A stretch of DNA of 64,000 nt from Dastarcus helophoroides (GCA_028583605.1 CM053329.1:33256992-33320991), one strand, 5' to 3'. Shown: positions 25,600-37,617, counted from the stretch's first letter. Made by a program: numbers and translations. The notes: generated by a model not told the origin, from the sequence alone.

Positions 25600-28515
25600 G
25601 GGTAGGGCGGGGCTAGTTGATCAACGGGGCAAGTTGTGAAATCGAAATATCTCGAAAACTACGCAACTTACAATAAAAGTTTAAATGGCGCAAAGAAGGG
25701 GTTACGGGAGGAGAACACATCGCGCGACTGTCAATTGCCGTCCAGTGCATAGACTTGCGAACACAACGCATTGTTTTTTTTTGCCCTTGAAAAAAAAACA
25801 GGTCTTTATATTTTTGTTTCTACACTCGCATGAAAACACTTTTTTGTGATTAAGTAAGTATTTAAATATTATTTAATTATTGCTCTTTCAATTATGTATG
25901 ATCATTTATTTTTAATTCCTGTCCTTTTTTTATAACCTAACTTTTAATTTGTTGCCCCATTTGGGGCTAGTTGATCAAGGCGCGCTAAGCGCTTGCTCAA
26001 CTAGCCCCACTGAATATTCATTGTAGAAAATTAAATTTTGCTTTACTAAATTAATAATTATCAATTAATTCGTATTATGTGATGATCTTACATAATCTGT
26101 AATAATTAAAATAACTTATATTAATTATTATTATTACATTTTAGGATGCGTACATATAAAAGGAAGACCACAAGAGGTTTAGCTACAAGTCAGCAATTGA
26201 ATGATGCAGCAAAGGCTGTATCGGAGGAAACAATGAGTGTAAATGGTGCAGCCAAACAATTTAATATTACCAGGATGACCTTAAAGAGATATATATCTAA
26301 GTTGAAATCCAAAGGCAATGCTTCATCCATGGGTTATACAAAACCCAGACAAGTATTTTCTGATGAACAAGAAATTTCTTTAAAGGAGTATTTGCTTCAA
26401 ATGTCATCGATGTTCTTTGGGTATACGCCTAAAGATGCTCGTCGTCGTGCCTACGAGTGTGCCATTAAGTTTAAGGTTAAAATGCCAGTTACCTGGTCCG
26501 AAAACGAAATGGCAGGTAAGGATTGGCTCACAAAGTTCATGGCTAGAAACCCAGATTTATTTATCAGAAAACCTGAAGCTACTAGTCTCGGCAGAGCTAC
26601 GTCTTTCAATGCCGAAAATGTTAAAGTTTATTTTGAAAAATTGGCTGAAGTAATGGCAAAATATGATTTCACTGCTTGTCAGATATAAAACGTGGATGAG
26701 ACTGGAGTATCTATAGTATTGAAACCCAATAAAATTATAGCTGGAAAGGGGAAAAACTGTTGGTGCGATGACTTCAGGAGAACGAGGTACTAATGTTACC
26801 GTGGTAGCTGTTGTGTCGGCATCTGGAAATACAATTTCTCCCATGTTTGTATTTCCTCGCAAAAATTACAAAGATCATTTTATTAATGGCAGACCTGCAG
26901 ATTATATCGGGACAAGCAACCCCAGTGGATGGGTAACAGACGCGGAATTTTTTAAATTTATGCAGCATTTTATCAAGCATGTAATACTATCAAAAGAATC
27001 TCACGTTTTACTGATTTTAGATAATCATTCCTCTCATTTGAACATTGAAACGTTAAATTTGGCTAAAGAAAATGGAGTTGTCATGTTGACATTCCCTGCA
27101 GCCATAAATTGCAACCACTAGATGTGTCTGTTTTTGGGTCCTTCAAAAAATATTGTGCCACTGCGCGAGATACATGGTTAAAGAATAATCCAGGAAAGAC
27201 CTTAACAATATACGATGTCCCGAAAATTGTAGCATACTCTCTGCCATTAGCTACGGTGGTTACAAATATAACTAATGGTTTCAAAAAATCCGGCATCTAT
27301 CCATTTAATCCAAACAATTTTTCTCCAGCATTTGTGACCGATCGTCCAGAGCCAGTACAAGTGGAATGTCAGCAACTAGAGCAACAACCTGATGCGAGAG
27401 ATCTATCTTTTACTAGTCTACCCGACGCAAATGATCCAGCTGCTGCTAGTCAATCCAATGCAAGTGATCCAGCTGCTGCTAGTCAATCCGATGCCAGTGT
27501 TTCAGTTGTTACTGGTCAACCTGATGCAAGTGATTCAATTGTTACTAATCAACCGTTGTTGCATCTACGTGTCAAAATAATCAAAACAAAGAAAACCTTT
27601 TGGTTCTTGCTCAAGTACCAGGAGTATTTTCTCCTGAAGTTGTTTGACTTTATCCAAAAGCAGGTCTAAGAAAAATCTCCTAAGCTGAAAGGACAAAGAG
27701 AAAATCTGCTATTTTGACAGATACTCCAGAAAAAAATTCATTAGAAGAAGAACAAAATAAGAAAAAACTGAAAAAAGTTAAAAAACCCAAAATTAAAATT
27801 AGTAAAAAAAAGAAACGAATCTCTAAAAAAATTCTGCAGTCAAACTCAGAACAGGACGAGTATAGCTGTTTGGTTTGTAATGAAGAATTCTCTAAGAGTT
27901 TACCTGGGGAAAACTGGATTTAGTGCCAGATTTGCAAACAGTGGTCCCACATTAAATGTGTGCCAAACGTTGGTCTAACTTTTGTTTGTATTAATTGTGA
28001 TAGTGACAACGATGATTAATAATTTGTAATTGTTAATCATCTAGCAATATTTCTGGTCTCATAATTAGTCACTATTTTAATTTGATATTTATTTGCTTTA
28101 TAATTATTTTTAAGTATAGAAGTTAAAATACTAAAGGTGTAATAATAATAATCTAAATTATCAAAGCAATAAGAATGTTATAATAATATTAAATAAATAA
28201 TTGCTAGTTAATAATAATTTTATTTTATACTTATATCATTTTATAGAGCCGATCCGTTTATTCTAGCCATTGCACAACTAGCCCCGACCCATGCACAACA
28301 TGCCCCACTAGTGAGGCACGTTGTGCGATTTGCAGCGCTCGCGCTTTTCCAGGAATAACTTCCAAATTTTTACTCGAATGGTTTTTGTGTCGCTAGACCG
28401 TTTGAAGAGGATTAAATAACGAACCTAGTTGCGTATGGCGTAAATGAATCCGATGCATCGTCTTAGAGTTATGGGAGGTCAAATCAAAAAGTGATCAACT
28501 AGCCCCGCCCTACCC
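25600..28515 (+). mobile_element. Pogo-superfamily element 2, near full length
   Basis: Terminal inverted repeats GGGTAGGGCGGGGCTAGTTG at 25600 and the complement ending at 28515, with TA duplications at 25598-25599 and 28516-28517. It encodes a broken transposase. It sits in intron 2 of gene B in the opposite orientation to the gene. Sub-terminal GGGGCTAGTTGATCAA also appears at about 25963-25978 and, inverted, at 25994-26010, probable transposase-binding repeats. Confidence 0.9.
26146..28018 (+). pseudogene. Pogo 2 transposase (CENP-B-like) with C-terminal PHD finger, broken
   Basis: ATG at 26146. An N-terminal Psq-type helix-turn-helix (GAAKQFNITRMTLKRYISKL) is followed by a Tc5-type DNA-binding half with YTPKDARRRAYECA and GKDWLTKFMARNPDL. 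A TAA stop (26686-26688) interrupts just before the first catalytic Asp (NVDETG). A frameshift follows near 26750, then the second Asp (LILDNHSSH). About four bases are lost near 27095 before KLQPLDVSVF, the third Asp. The tail carries a repeated Asp/Ala/Ser/Gln unit (27390-27560), a Lys-rich stretch, and CLVC...CQICKQWSHIKC...CINC, a PHD-like finger with its own stop at 27919-27921. Four or more lesions make it inactive. Confidence 0.85.
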
Positions 28516-28516
28516 T

Positions 28517-29076
28517 ACTAAATTCTAGTGTTAATTTTTTATTTTTCGATGTTAATTATAACTATCTAAATGATGACACTGAATATTTGATCATTATTTC
28601 AGAAAAATTATAGAAATGCCAGGAAAATAATACAACAAACACTCCTGTTATGTATCTGAATTTAAAAAAATATTTCTTATATAATAGTTTAGCTGTAGAA
28701 GCATATGTTATTTAACTTATATTTTCGGGAATATACTGTACACTGTTAATTAATTAATTTTAATTTGTATGTTTATATTAATGGTGATAATAAGACAAAG
28801 CAAATTGTGAAAGGGTAAATCAGTAGTAATGGAGGGTAAGGATTACAATAGATTTTCTAGACAGTTGTTGTGGACGAATAATGACTCATATGTGGCTTTT
28901 CGCTTATACAGATTTTTCGAGAATATCCTAGAAAGTAATCTGAGATATGTGGCTTTATAAGACGCTAGCCTAGTGGGTTCATTCATAAGCGAATAAGTTT
29001 CTCTGTTAAATGTTTAAATCCACGAATTGTTAATTAAACTGGCAACGCCTAAGTAACAACACTAAACAAGGCTTAC
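28517..29076. other. Intron 2 of gene B, 5' part
   Basis: Non-coding. A patch at 28800-29000 with AATGACTCATATGTGGCTTT resembles a dispersed repeat but has no second copy in this window. Confidence 0.4.
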
Positions 29077-29269
29077 CATATATGGAAAGTCGTCAGGTCC
29101 AGCGTCCTCTCCATTATAAATTTCCAAACCATGATCTAAATTAGAAATTACAAATAAAGACCCTAGTGCTGGTAAAATTCAGTGAACATTTACCTATACT
29201 TCTTGAAGCTATCAGCGGAATAAATAACAAAAAACTCAATTGAATCATATTTACGATTGATTTGTTTTA

Positions 29270-29330
29270 GACTGATAGATTTCAGTTTTGATCGACACCT
29301 TTTATAACAAAAAAAGACAAATAAGATAAG
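29270..29330 (-). promoter_or_regulatory. Gene B core promoter with GATA site
   Basis: On minus: AGATAAG-complement CTTATCT (29324-29330), TATAAAAGG (29298-29306) and an ATCAGTC initiator (29270-29276). The arrangement is the same as for genes A and D. Confidence 0.68.
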
Positions 29331-29485
29331 TGGCTGTTGATAAAAATCGTAGTAACTACATTATCTAAGCACATTAATACTATAGTGGAAATATTTGTAA
29401 ATAGTTTTTATAACATGTACATAAAAAAGTTTTCCCATCTTTTATGTCGCTGTCATTTTTTGTCAGGTTTACTTATATTCCGTAC

Positions 29486-29785
29486 TTGATTAGTATCTCA
29501 TGGGTTGTACGTACTGATAGAGAAAATTGCGCAACTCGTGTTTCTAGATAAAGTTCTGCGATTATCTATGGTCAACAAATCGTTTGTTCCACAATTCCTT
29601 GGGGATAACAGCTATTCCAAAGGTTGGTGACTTACTTGTGATGGTATTTTGACAACTAATTTAGCTAATTTGTGTAGGCGTGAACGCGTGACAAAGTCTG
29701 TCTCTAGACCACGTTGAGATTTATTCGAGTCTGTCTAGACAAAATCCCCGATTTGTCCATGGACAGTCCTGCGATTTAGTAAGGA
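29486..29785. repeat. Dispersed repeat copy, also inverted at 52458
   Basis: About 300 bp shares blocks such as AGTTCTGCGATT and GACAAAATC...GATTTGTC with the complement of 52458-52740. Short inverted motifs inside both suggest a non-autonomous DNA transposon. Confidence 0.55.
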
Positions 29786-30655
29786 ACATAGGTGAACATG
29801 TCAAAAAATGAAATACATTAAGATCGAAAAAGTTTTTGTAGGCCTGATATTAATTGTATTTTATGTATTTTTCTTAGACAAGATTGCAACAAATCTCCAG
29901 AATTACTCGTGTTTATCAATTTGTTAAATGTTTTGATTTTTTAAAATAGAATATATTTAATATCTACGAAGTAGGAGTACAAAACTGAAACATTTTAACA
30001 ATTAAACAAATACTTTGTTCAAAATTATTAAATAACGGCCCTTAACAAGATATATTTTAATCAATCTAGCTTAGATCTGAGATTAACGCATTTAACAATG
30101 TTTTTAAAAGACTAGATTACTCGTCGGTCTGTTATTTTGTCCCAGAAAATCTCTAAGTTTTAAAATAACCATAAGGTTAGGTTGGGTGCAGCGGTAGAAC
30201 ATGTTGACTTGCATCAATTTTAGATTTCTTTTCTTCCAGACACCTAGGAAGAAAACCCAGTTAGTCGGTCCCAGTTCTGCGATTGCCTCTAAAACCCTTG
30301 CTTCTTCTGCGGAAGACTATCGTTCTTGCTGTCTAGATGATACGCGTAGGTGTCCTAATTTGGATATTTGGACCGTTTTCCCCTGCTTGTCCAACTTGCT
30401 TCCGCTTTCAATATAACTCTAGAACTGACCTGTTTCAGGAATTATCTAACCTTTGAAAGATCAACTTTTTTGTGAAGGTGGTTGAGTATCGTTGCCTATC
30501 CTTATAAGATATCCTGGAACACCTGAAGTATCTTGTTGAGTAATAATTTGATTTGAAAGCAAAAAAAAATGCTCATTTTTTCAGCAACTCCTACTGATTC
30601 TAATAAATAATAATATATAATTAAGATAAAATAGTTTTATTGTCTTTGTAAATAT
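29786..30655. other. Intergenic sequence upstream of gene B
   Basis: No host gene seen. A GC-richer patch (30200-30416) has a minus-strand frame with EAIAELGPTNW. It may be a transposon fragment but I cannot name it. Confidence 0.4.
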
Positions 30656-30860
30656 AAGACACGAGTATCGTTTACGAAAGCACTATATGATGGCACGAGC
30701 TTGTAGTGTAATATTTATCTCTTCGAGTTTGGTAATCACTTTAAGACTCTCGAGTGCGATTATTTTTGGTATTAGTTGATATTCGGAAAAGAGACTCTTT
30801 ATTTACTTAGTGATTAGCATATTATGTACGGGTCTAGTAAGCACATGGGCACAGTATAAA
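30656..30860 (-). repeat. Module-shared intergenic repeat, copy 2
   Basis: Contains CACTATATGATGGCACGAG, GGTAATCACTTTAAGACTC and GGGTCTAGTAAGCACATG, matching parts of 6110-6400 and 61640-61890. Confidence 0.55.
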
Positions 30861-31074
30861 AATTGATGAATAAGGTAAATTATTTTAGGGGTGTACAGAT
30901 TTGTAGGGTTCAGTTTTAAATAAATTAATAATTTTAACCTCTGCAAAGTAGAAAATGAAAAATAATAATGGATTCAATAACATATACGTAAAATGCACGT
31001 ATAGTTTTGTTTTTAATATTTTCTATGTCCTTAAATAAAAATTCTTGTTACTTTAAGTATTTTCATCATTTATT

Positions 31075-31287
31075 TTTTTTTTAAATTTTAATCCACTCGC
31101 AAAGAGTAACCCCATTATGCCTTCAAAGCACTGCGAGAAATTTGCGGAAACAAGAATAGATGGCGATGAACAATCTTCTTAAACAAAAATAGGTTTTATT
31201 TTTGGGAAAAAATTCCTTTTGGTAACGAGTTTCATAGCTTGAAAGTTTTATAGAAAAAAGAGTCACCGTAGATAGAAGCCCTCACTA
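31075..31287 (-). mobile_element. Jockey/CR1-like LINE copy J2, 3' end
   Basis: TTTTTTTTTT followed by CCACTCGCAAAGAGTAACCC is the shared 3' terminus of this LINE family read from the minus strand. It ends abruptly where a hAT-like repeat starts. Confidence 0.75.
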
Positions 31288-31600
31288 GTGATGGGCAAAA
31301 CTGCTACTTACAAGTAGCCGTTACGAGTTGCTCCTGCTACAACCAAGTAACAGTTTTAAATAGCTGCTACTTTTGTCACTGCTACTTATTATGAATACGC
31401 GCTAGGCGATCGCAGTCGCAGTATACTGAAAGTTGGAATAAAATGGAACGGAGCAAGTAGCAGCTTGCAGAGTACCTGCTACTGCTACTTTGTCACTGTT
31501 ACGTGATCGCAAATCGCAGTCAAAATAAAACTGAGCAAGGAGCAACCAACAAGAAATAGCTGCTATTCCACTAAACTGTTCCTGCTATTTTGTCACAGTA
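31288..31600. repeat. hAT-like non-autonomous repeat
   Basis: It begins AGTGATGGGCAAAACTGC, the start typical of many hAT termini, and is filled with repeated GCTACTT/AAGTAGC units. I cannot find a clear matching right terminus or an 8-bp duplication. Confidence 0.4.
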
Positions 31601-31899
31601 TAATTATACAATAACAGTCCCTACGCTAAAACACAAATTATAAAAGGTACACCTGTAATTTAAATCGTAAAATTTACCAGCCAATAATGAGTAAAGGTAT
31701 CAGTACAATTAAGATGTTTTATTTTGACATAATCTTTTAAAAGTAACTAATTAAAGACAGAGAAGGGTAAAAATATAAAAATAAGCTCTATTATCAAAAT
31801 CACTTATTATTTATTACAAGAACGAAGTGATATCATTAGAATTCCAAGATGTTTCCGACTATAGAAGAGAAACACTGATAAAGCCTACAATTCCTTAAG

Positions 31900-32345
31900 G
31901 AAATATTTTAACCAGGGGATGTTGTGTACGTTGAAGTCACTGAGAAAGACAACCTCAGCTTTTGGATAATTCGTCTATAGGTGATCAAAGGTTATGGAGA
32001 GATAAGAGAAGAGCTGTCGGTATGAGGGATGGTTTGGGGACAAATAAAGTGAACAAATGAATATGACTTCGTTTTTGGAGCAGATTTTTAGCCAAATCAC
32101 ATCATGATCAGCAGATTCAAGTGCTTTTTCTCGTTAACAGGACAGGTGGCATCGCGTAAAAGCACAAATTCCTCTCTTGTGTCGAAATTTTGTGTGCAAG
32201 TCGTAGTTAGGGCAAAGCAAATGGACTGTGTTGATGATTGGGGAGACTTGGGTTTTTGTCAGAGACAGCACATGGGGTCTTTCATTTTGAAGGTGTTGAT
32301 AAACCGAGTTTAGATTTGAGTTTGGACCCCAAATGTTGATTAGTT
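31900..32345 (-). mobile_element. Jockey/CR1-like LINE copy J3a, endonuclease part
   Basis: Minus-strand NIWGPNSNLNSVYQHLQNE, RPHVLSLTKTQVSPIINTV and CPNYDLHTKFRHKRG is the N-terminal endonuclease region, closely matched at 60900-61175. It lies downstream of the RT part, the reverse of the normal order, so it is a rearranged or second copy. Confidence 0.75.
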
Positions 32346-32985
32346 TATTTGTTGGCTTATCTCTTGATGTTTTCTTAGAGAGAACCGCGGCCTGAGTTTT
32401 TAAAGCTTTGAAGTCGACCAAATTTTTCTTACCCCATTCCAGAATGATTAAGAGATTTAAATTAATCATCTCTATTGGCTGTTCCCTTAGTCGATCAGAA
32501 GCGGCGACGGATAATGGTTGGTCGGAAAAAAAGATGACACAAGGCTACTATCATCTGCGTAGCTGTATAAAAGATTAAAAATGAAGCTAGGAGAGCATTT
32601 GCGAGTAACAGAGACAAAGTAAGAGACAGGACAGAGCCCTGAGGCATCCCTACATTAATCGCAAATGTCTCGGATGATATGTCATCGACGACGACCTGAA
32701 AAGATCTGTCAGCGCGAAAATCGGATATCAAATGACAGGAGGAAGATAAGATGTTGATTTAGTGAGGAGAGGTCGGTGCCAGATTCTGCCCAAGGTCTTT
32801 GAGATATTTAGTACCACAATCCTAGCCTCACTATGTTTTTCCTTAGCTGAGTCACAGATATGAGTAACATATGCCAGTAGATCGCCAGTGGAGCGTTGTT
32901 GTCTAAAATCGTACTGCTTATCCAAGATTATTCTATTTTTCTCTAGATATTTGAGACTCTCGATGTTGATAACCTTCAGAATAAT
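32346..32985 (-). mobile_element. Jockey/CR1-like LINE copy J3b, RT part
   Basis: Minus-strand MDKQYDFRQQRSTGDLLAYV, then VVVDDISSETFAINVGMPQG (32495-32731) and EWGKKNLVDFKALKTQAAV (about 32380-32440). It is broken by frameshifts and joined at about 32345 to the endonuclease fragment J3a. Confidence 0.78.
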
Positions 32986-33089
32986 CTTTAGGTTAGCAAG
33001 AGGTATACAGATCTAATACAATGAAATATTTGAAAAAAAGCCACTAGAAAATATTTCAAAAATATATTTTTCGTATTTTGATAAGACAT

Positions 33090-34096
33090 AAAAATACTGA
33101 TAACGAAAGCTTCCACGGCCAGAGTCAGTACAGGATATACTTCGTTTGGGATTGGACCGTGTCAAAGAACTACTGAAAGTGTTCGACGTTTCGCCCACCA
33201 TCGTAGCGGGCTTCTTCAGGAACAAAGAAAAGAAAAATAAATAAAAAGAGAAATATGAGGGAATATGCAAAACTGAAAGAGTGAAAAGGCCAATTTCAGA
33301 ACATCAGAGCACGGTAACTCAGTATGTCCACCATACCAGAGACGAAACTCTTCTAAATTGAAAATTGGTACAAAGGATAAGAAAGTTTAGATAGAAGAGC
33401 ACGGTAACTCAGTATGTCCACCATACCAGAGGCGAAACTCTTTTGACGAAAAAGAGGGAAAGGGAAATTTTATATACCATTCATATGCGCGATCACTTCC
33501 GAAAATGTCCGATGGTTGGTTTCCAGATGGAGGAAAGCATGTAACCGTCGTCTCTGTTGATGTTTTTGGGAAATTTTTGGATTTCAATAGCCTCGTGTAT
33601 CTTCCTATTATAGTAATTGGGAATATTGGATATAATTGAAATATTATCAATTAGAATCTTTTCGCAGACAGCCATTGCCGAACATCAACATGAGACCGGA
33701 CATAAAATTCTCTTGGTAAATGAGTACCCCCTATGAACGATTCCGATTATGCAGACTTTATTACAACTATTTGAGAGGAAATAAATCTAAACAGCCAATT
33801 TGACGTCGAAACTATTAATAATAATAACCTAAATAAAGCCCTAAAGAAGCGAAAAAACAACAAAGACAACAGAAACTAACTTTAAATACAAAAACATTGA
33901 TATCTTCACGGAGACAAATGCTAAGACAAAATAACTATAATCCGAAAGACCTGAAATAATTAAATAAAAGAATATCTAAAGAAATCAGGAAAGATGTAGG
34001 AAAATTTAATACAGTATGTCCACCATACCAGAGGCGAAATTCTTCAGAAGAGTTTCCAATCCTGTCCAATCCCGGAAGAAGTATATCCTGTACATA
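33090..34096 (-). mobile_element. Penelope-like element copy 2 with inverted ends
   Basis: The left end GTACAGGATATACTTCG (33121) and the right end, complement GTACAGGATATACTTCTTCC (34096), are inverted repeats. The minus strand holds the GIY-YIG tail with IHEAIEIQKFPKNINRDDG (about 33540-33610). On the plus strand at about 33670-33720 lies AIAEHQHETGHKILL, the preceding part of the same domain in inverted orientation. The same inverted junction occurs in copy 1 (near 17745-17800). A LINE linker sequence (33720-34015) is included. The GAAGAGTTTCGCC unit is present three times. Confidence 0.68.
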
Positions 34097-34458
34097 AAAA
34101 TACTAACTATTCTTAAGATTACTATAGTTATGCATTGAAGACAATGTAAGTTCAAAATTTTAATGAGTCCAAATTTTGAAGGAAAAACTGAAATTGGCAA
34201 GAACATTATTTTGTGATTGGATTCGAAATTTTGAAAAAAAAAAAATTACAAAATTCAAACCAATCGTCTTTGTTGATATCGATCATCGATGTCAAAATTG
34301 TTCACCCTTACGATGAAGGTAATGTAATTCTGATTTAGCTAAATTTAAATTTAAGTTTTTTATCATTTAAAATATTTTAAGCAAACCTAATGAAACATAG
34401 GATGTTTACAATTTCAAGTATACACGTGCTTAAGATATTTAATAAATGTTTTCAATTC
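34097..34458. other. Upstream region of gene F
   Basis: Non-coding. From about 34380 it is similar to the region upstream of gene E (AATGAAACATA...ATATTTAATAA). Confidence 0.5.
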
Positions 34459-34504
34459 AGATAAGCAAGTGATTTTTAAGTGGTAGCTGATATTAATATA
34501 TATA
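34459..34504 (+). promoter_or_regulatory. Gene F GATA site and TATA box
   Basis: AGATAAG (34459-34465) and TATATATA (34497-34504), about 60 bp before the ATG at 34564, parallel to gene E. Confidence 0.58.
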
Positions 34505-34710
34505 GCTGCACTTTTAATTTGGATTCATTTAAAATACAAGAAAATTGGTAATCTGCTAAAACAATGAACTTACTACTGCTTGTAGTATTGGTCACGATAC
34601 CTTTTACCAACTTAAGTGAGTGAAATATTCTAAACATTTATTTATTATAAATTATTTTTCTACTAGGTCCCATTGAAAGTGATGTACCAATTAGGCCTTA
34701 TGAACACGTG

Positions 34711-36256
34711 GTAAGTCTAACATTTTATTTTCCTGATTGTTACTTTTATTTTACGTAGTTTTATTTTTCGTAAGTTTAAATGCAGTAAATATATGATTTT
34801 ACCATAAAAAGTTATCACGTATGGTAAAATTGAAATTAAAAGACCCAAAATTAATTATAATTTACTATGCATATAGGCAAATTATGTTAAATTATTTTAT
34901 TATACTGTATGGTCTATATTGTTTAATTATAGTATATTTTACCAGAATTATAACTAACATCGACTAGGTAGGTCATCTACAATAATTTGAAAAATAACAC
35001 GCATACTTTCTGTCCTTATCATTTCTCTACATTTGTACAAAATCATTGAAGCATCACCGCTTGGAGACTTTCATCTCACTGTATAAACATACCACCGCCC
35101 TTCACAGGTGCAGCCCCTTAATGTCTGGCACTTTATCTAAGCAGACTGACAAGGACTAACTTCTTCGCATATTACCCATAGAAAGAGTTCCGATGTGCTA
35201 GATTCGATATTTCCTCAAAATTTCACCCACGATTCACAAAACACAAAGCCCCCTATTCTTCCTAGTGTTGGTCATCAATGCTTGAAGATGTTTTTAGACA
35301 AGTCATAATCAAAATAATTTTCTCATCGCAGGTTTCTGGCTTTGATGTTATCAGCGCTAATGTTTTTAAGAAGTTCACTTCTAAGATGGCTTGTCCTAAG
35401 TAGATTACTTACACTTTTTTACAATGAAGGTCGATTCCCTAGTCCCTAGCATGTCTCTAAATAGGAAAAGAAATAGGCTAACAATAATGGAACTACATTT
35501 TTATTCCCTATTACTGTCTAAAGTAGATAATGGAAAACGTTATTAACTTCAAGGTTCTTAATCATCTCGAATAGAATAGAATGATGTCAGGACGGGAAAA
35601 CAGGTTTTAAATATGAAAAAATATGGCGAAAACTGAACTTTAGGAGTGGATATTTTGAAACCCTTAAAGTCTGCACAAGTTTCTTGTCGTCTAATTAATA
35701 TCTTATGGACTTTTATCGCGAGAAGGTCATTTTATATCCAGATTAGATATCTGGGTTTTTTTATATAAAAATAACTAATTAAGTTAATTAGCTTTTTTAG
35801 TTTTTGGAGTATTTCTAATAAGACTTTAGTAGACTTTGATTTATGTACGACATAAGCAGTTCTTTAAACAACAAAGATCATTTTAGGGAATCTTTAAATT
35901 TAAAGGAGAATGCGAGAAGAACTACTAAAAATTGTACCGAATATAGAAAGTTTATTTTACATCATGTTTATTAATTGAGGTACCCATTTTCTCCTGAGAA
36001 AAATGTGTTTTGGATTGTACTTTTATCTTACGATTTACTTTAGTTTTTACTGCGTTTAATTACATTGTGAGATCCGACGCTAATGTGGGATTCGCCGTGT
36101 AGAAATTAGTATAGTTTAAATATGCATAAAGTTGGGCACTGTATTCATCTATACATTTTTTCTCGGTGGGATAACATTTTACTTAGCTATTTTGTGTATG
36201 TCAAAACTAGGAAATGTTTAAGGCTCGTCCTTTTTAATAAGACGTTACGATTTTAG
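34711..36256. other. Intron 2 of gene F
   Basis: 1.5 kb of intron. A GC-richer patch at 35040-35300 is unrecognised. No coding sequence seen. Confidence 0.45.
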
Positions 36257-36751
36257 GCAGAAATTTATTACAATGGGGACTTAGCATGTATGGGAAGCAT
36301 CTTAGGAAGAAAATGCATACTGACTTCAGCTAAATGTGCTAAATATTGGTACGTAAACTTTATATATCTACTACATAATAGAAGAATAATTTAACCTAAA
36401 ATATTCGCACTTGGCGAAACAATGATTGATCCGTATTCATCGATCGGTTCATTATTATGAAACGAAATTTGGACTAATTGTTCCAAATCGATCATACATT
36501 CATGTTGTCTCATTTTGGGTTAGGTAAATAACCAAAAAGAAATTTTTTTATATTATTTTTTTTACCAAGTGCTTAGTGTATCAACTAATAAATTCACTAT
36601 ATAAATTATGTTTATAATATCCTTCAATTTAATGTCCACATTTATGCTATTGCCCTTTTAATGTCACATATCATTGCCTTATTGAAATGTACTCTTATTT
36701 ACTAAAGCACTGAACTAAACACTGTGGCTTATGATTAAATCCATAGTCTTT

Positions 36752-37617
36752 TTACCACATCGGCAATTAAACAAATAATTACGCAATATGTATTTCGCCA
36801 GCAGAACTGGCATTTTCAAGCGTATTGATCTTAACTGATTAGCAAAAGAAGCATCGAAATCATCTGCATTAAGATTCAAATCGATTCTTGGCTTGAAAAT
36901 AGCAGTTCTAATGGCGAAGTACGCATCGCGTTATTATTTATTTAATTGCCGATGTGGTCTCTTCTTTTTCTTCTTCTATTTAGAGATCTTGCGATCTGTT
37001 AATTCTGGTTATGCCTCAGTTGTAGTTCCATCTTTTAGGTGGTCTTCCGGAGGGATGGGTTCCTGTCGGTTCCTTCCTGTGCGATGCGTGGTAATCCATC
37101 TTCTCTGATTCTGTTTACGTGAGCGTACTATTGTCTCCTTCTTTGTCTACCCCATCGCACGATATCCTGTATACCGTACTGCTCTATAATCTGTGTGTTT
37201 CATACTCTGTTTATTCTGGACTTTACCGTTATAGTTGTTAAAGTATTTATCTCCGCTACTCTTAGCATACTCTTGGTCTTGTTGGTTTTTTCTCGTGCCT
37301 CTATTCCGTATGTCATGATTGGTCTTATACATGTTTTGTATATTTCGATCTTGCTATCTGGGCGCATATATTGATTGTTTCAAATGATCTCTCGTAGGCA
37401 GCCTGATATTGTGGCTGCTTTGTTGATTTGGCTTCTTAAGTCGCTTACAGGGCCATGTCCACTCGAGAGATTACCACTGAGGTACTTAAATTGGGTAATT
37501 TGCTCCATGGGATGATTTTCAATGACAAATTTACATCTCATGTGGTTTTTTGCCATGGTCACACTTTTAGTTTTATCAGTAGATATTTCCATATTGACAC
37601 AATGGCGATGTGGTAAA
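36752..37617. mobile_element. MITE with about 75-bp inverted arms, split by a LINE
   Basis: TTTACCACATCGGCAATTAA at 36752 and the complement ending near 37617 are the ends. The arms stay similar for about 75 bp, so the original unit was only about 210 bp and nearly palindromic. A LINE fragment (36959-37605) was inserted in the right end. CGATGTGGT is duplicated at 36950-36958 and 37606-37614. Confidence 0.75.
36959..37605 (-). mobile_element. 5'-truncated RTE-like LINE inside the MITE
   Basis: The minus strand reads CKFVIENHPMEQITQFKYLS (37380-37592), then a region after the RT with KIEIYKTCIRPIMTYGIEAR, and ends in an A/G-rich tail at 36959-36980. The 9-bp target duplication and 5' truncation are typical LINE features. 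The frame shifts after about 37330. Confidence 0.75.

Larger units (their letters stand above)
19901..29248 (-). pseudogene. Gene B: serine protease, last exon disrupted
   Basis: Exons: 29248-29194, 29135-29077, 25371-25280, 25156-25009, 20479-20246 and 20049-19901. The first five are open and match gene A in phase and length. Signal peptide [15 protein letters not shown], mature start IYNGEDA, His in LTAAHC, Asp in HDIGLI, and GRTC before the serine loop. The last exon reads ADSGGP, with Ala for the oxyanion-hole Gly193. It then has an extra base leading to a stop after SNWK (TAA at 19984-19986) and a second extra base farther on, although the remaining C-terminal helix is still recognisable. 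The product would lack the last third of the second barrel. Introns are swollen by a pogo element, a SINE-like insertion and AT-rich DNA. The promoter motifs remain, so this is recent decay unless the indels are sequencing errors. Confidence 0.82.
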
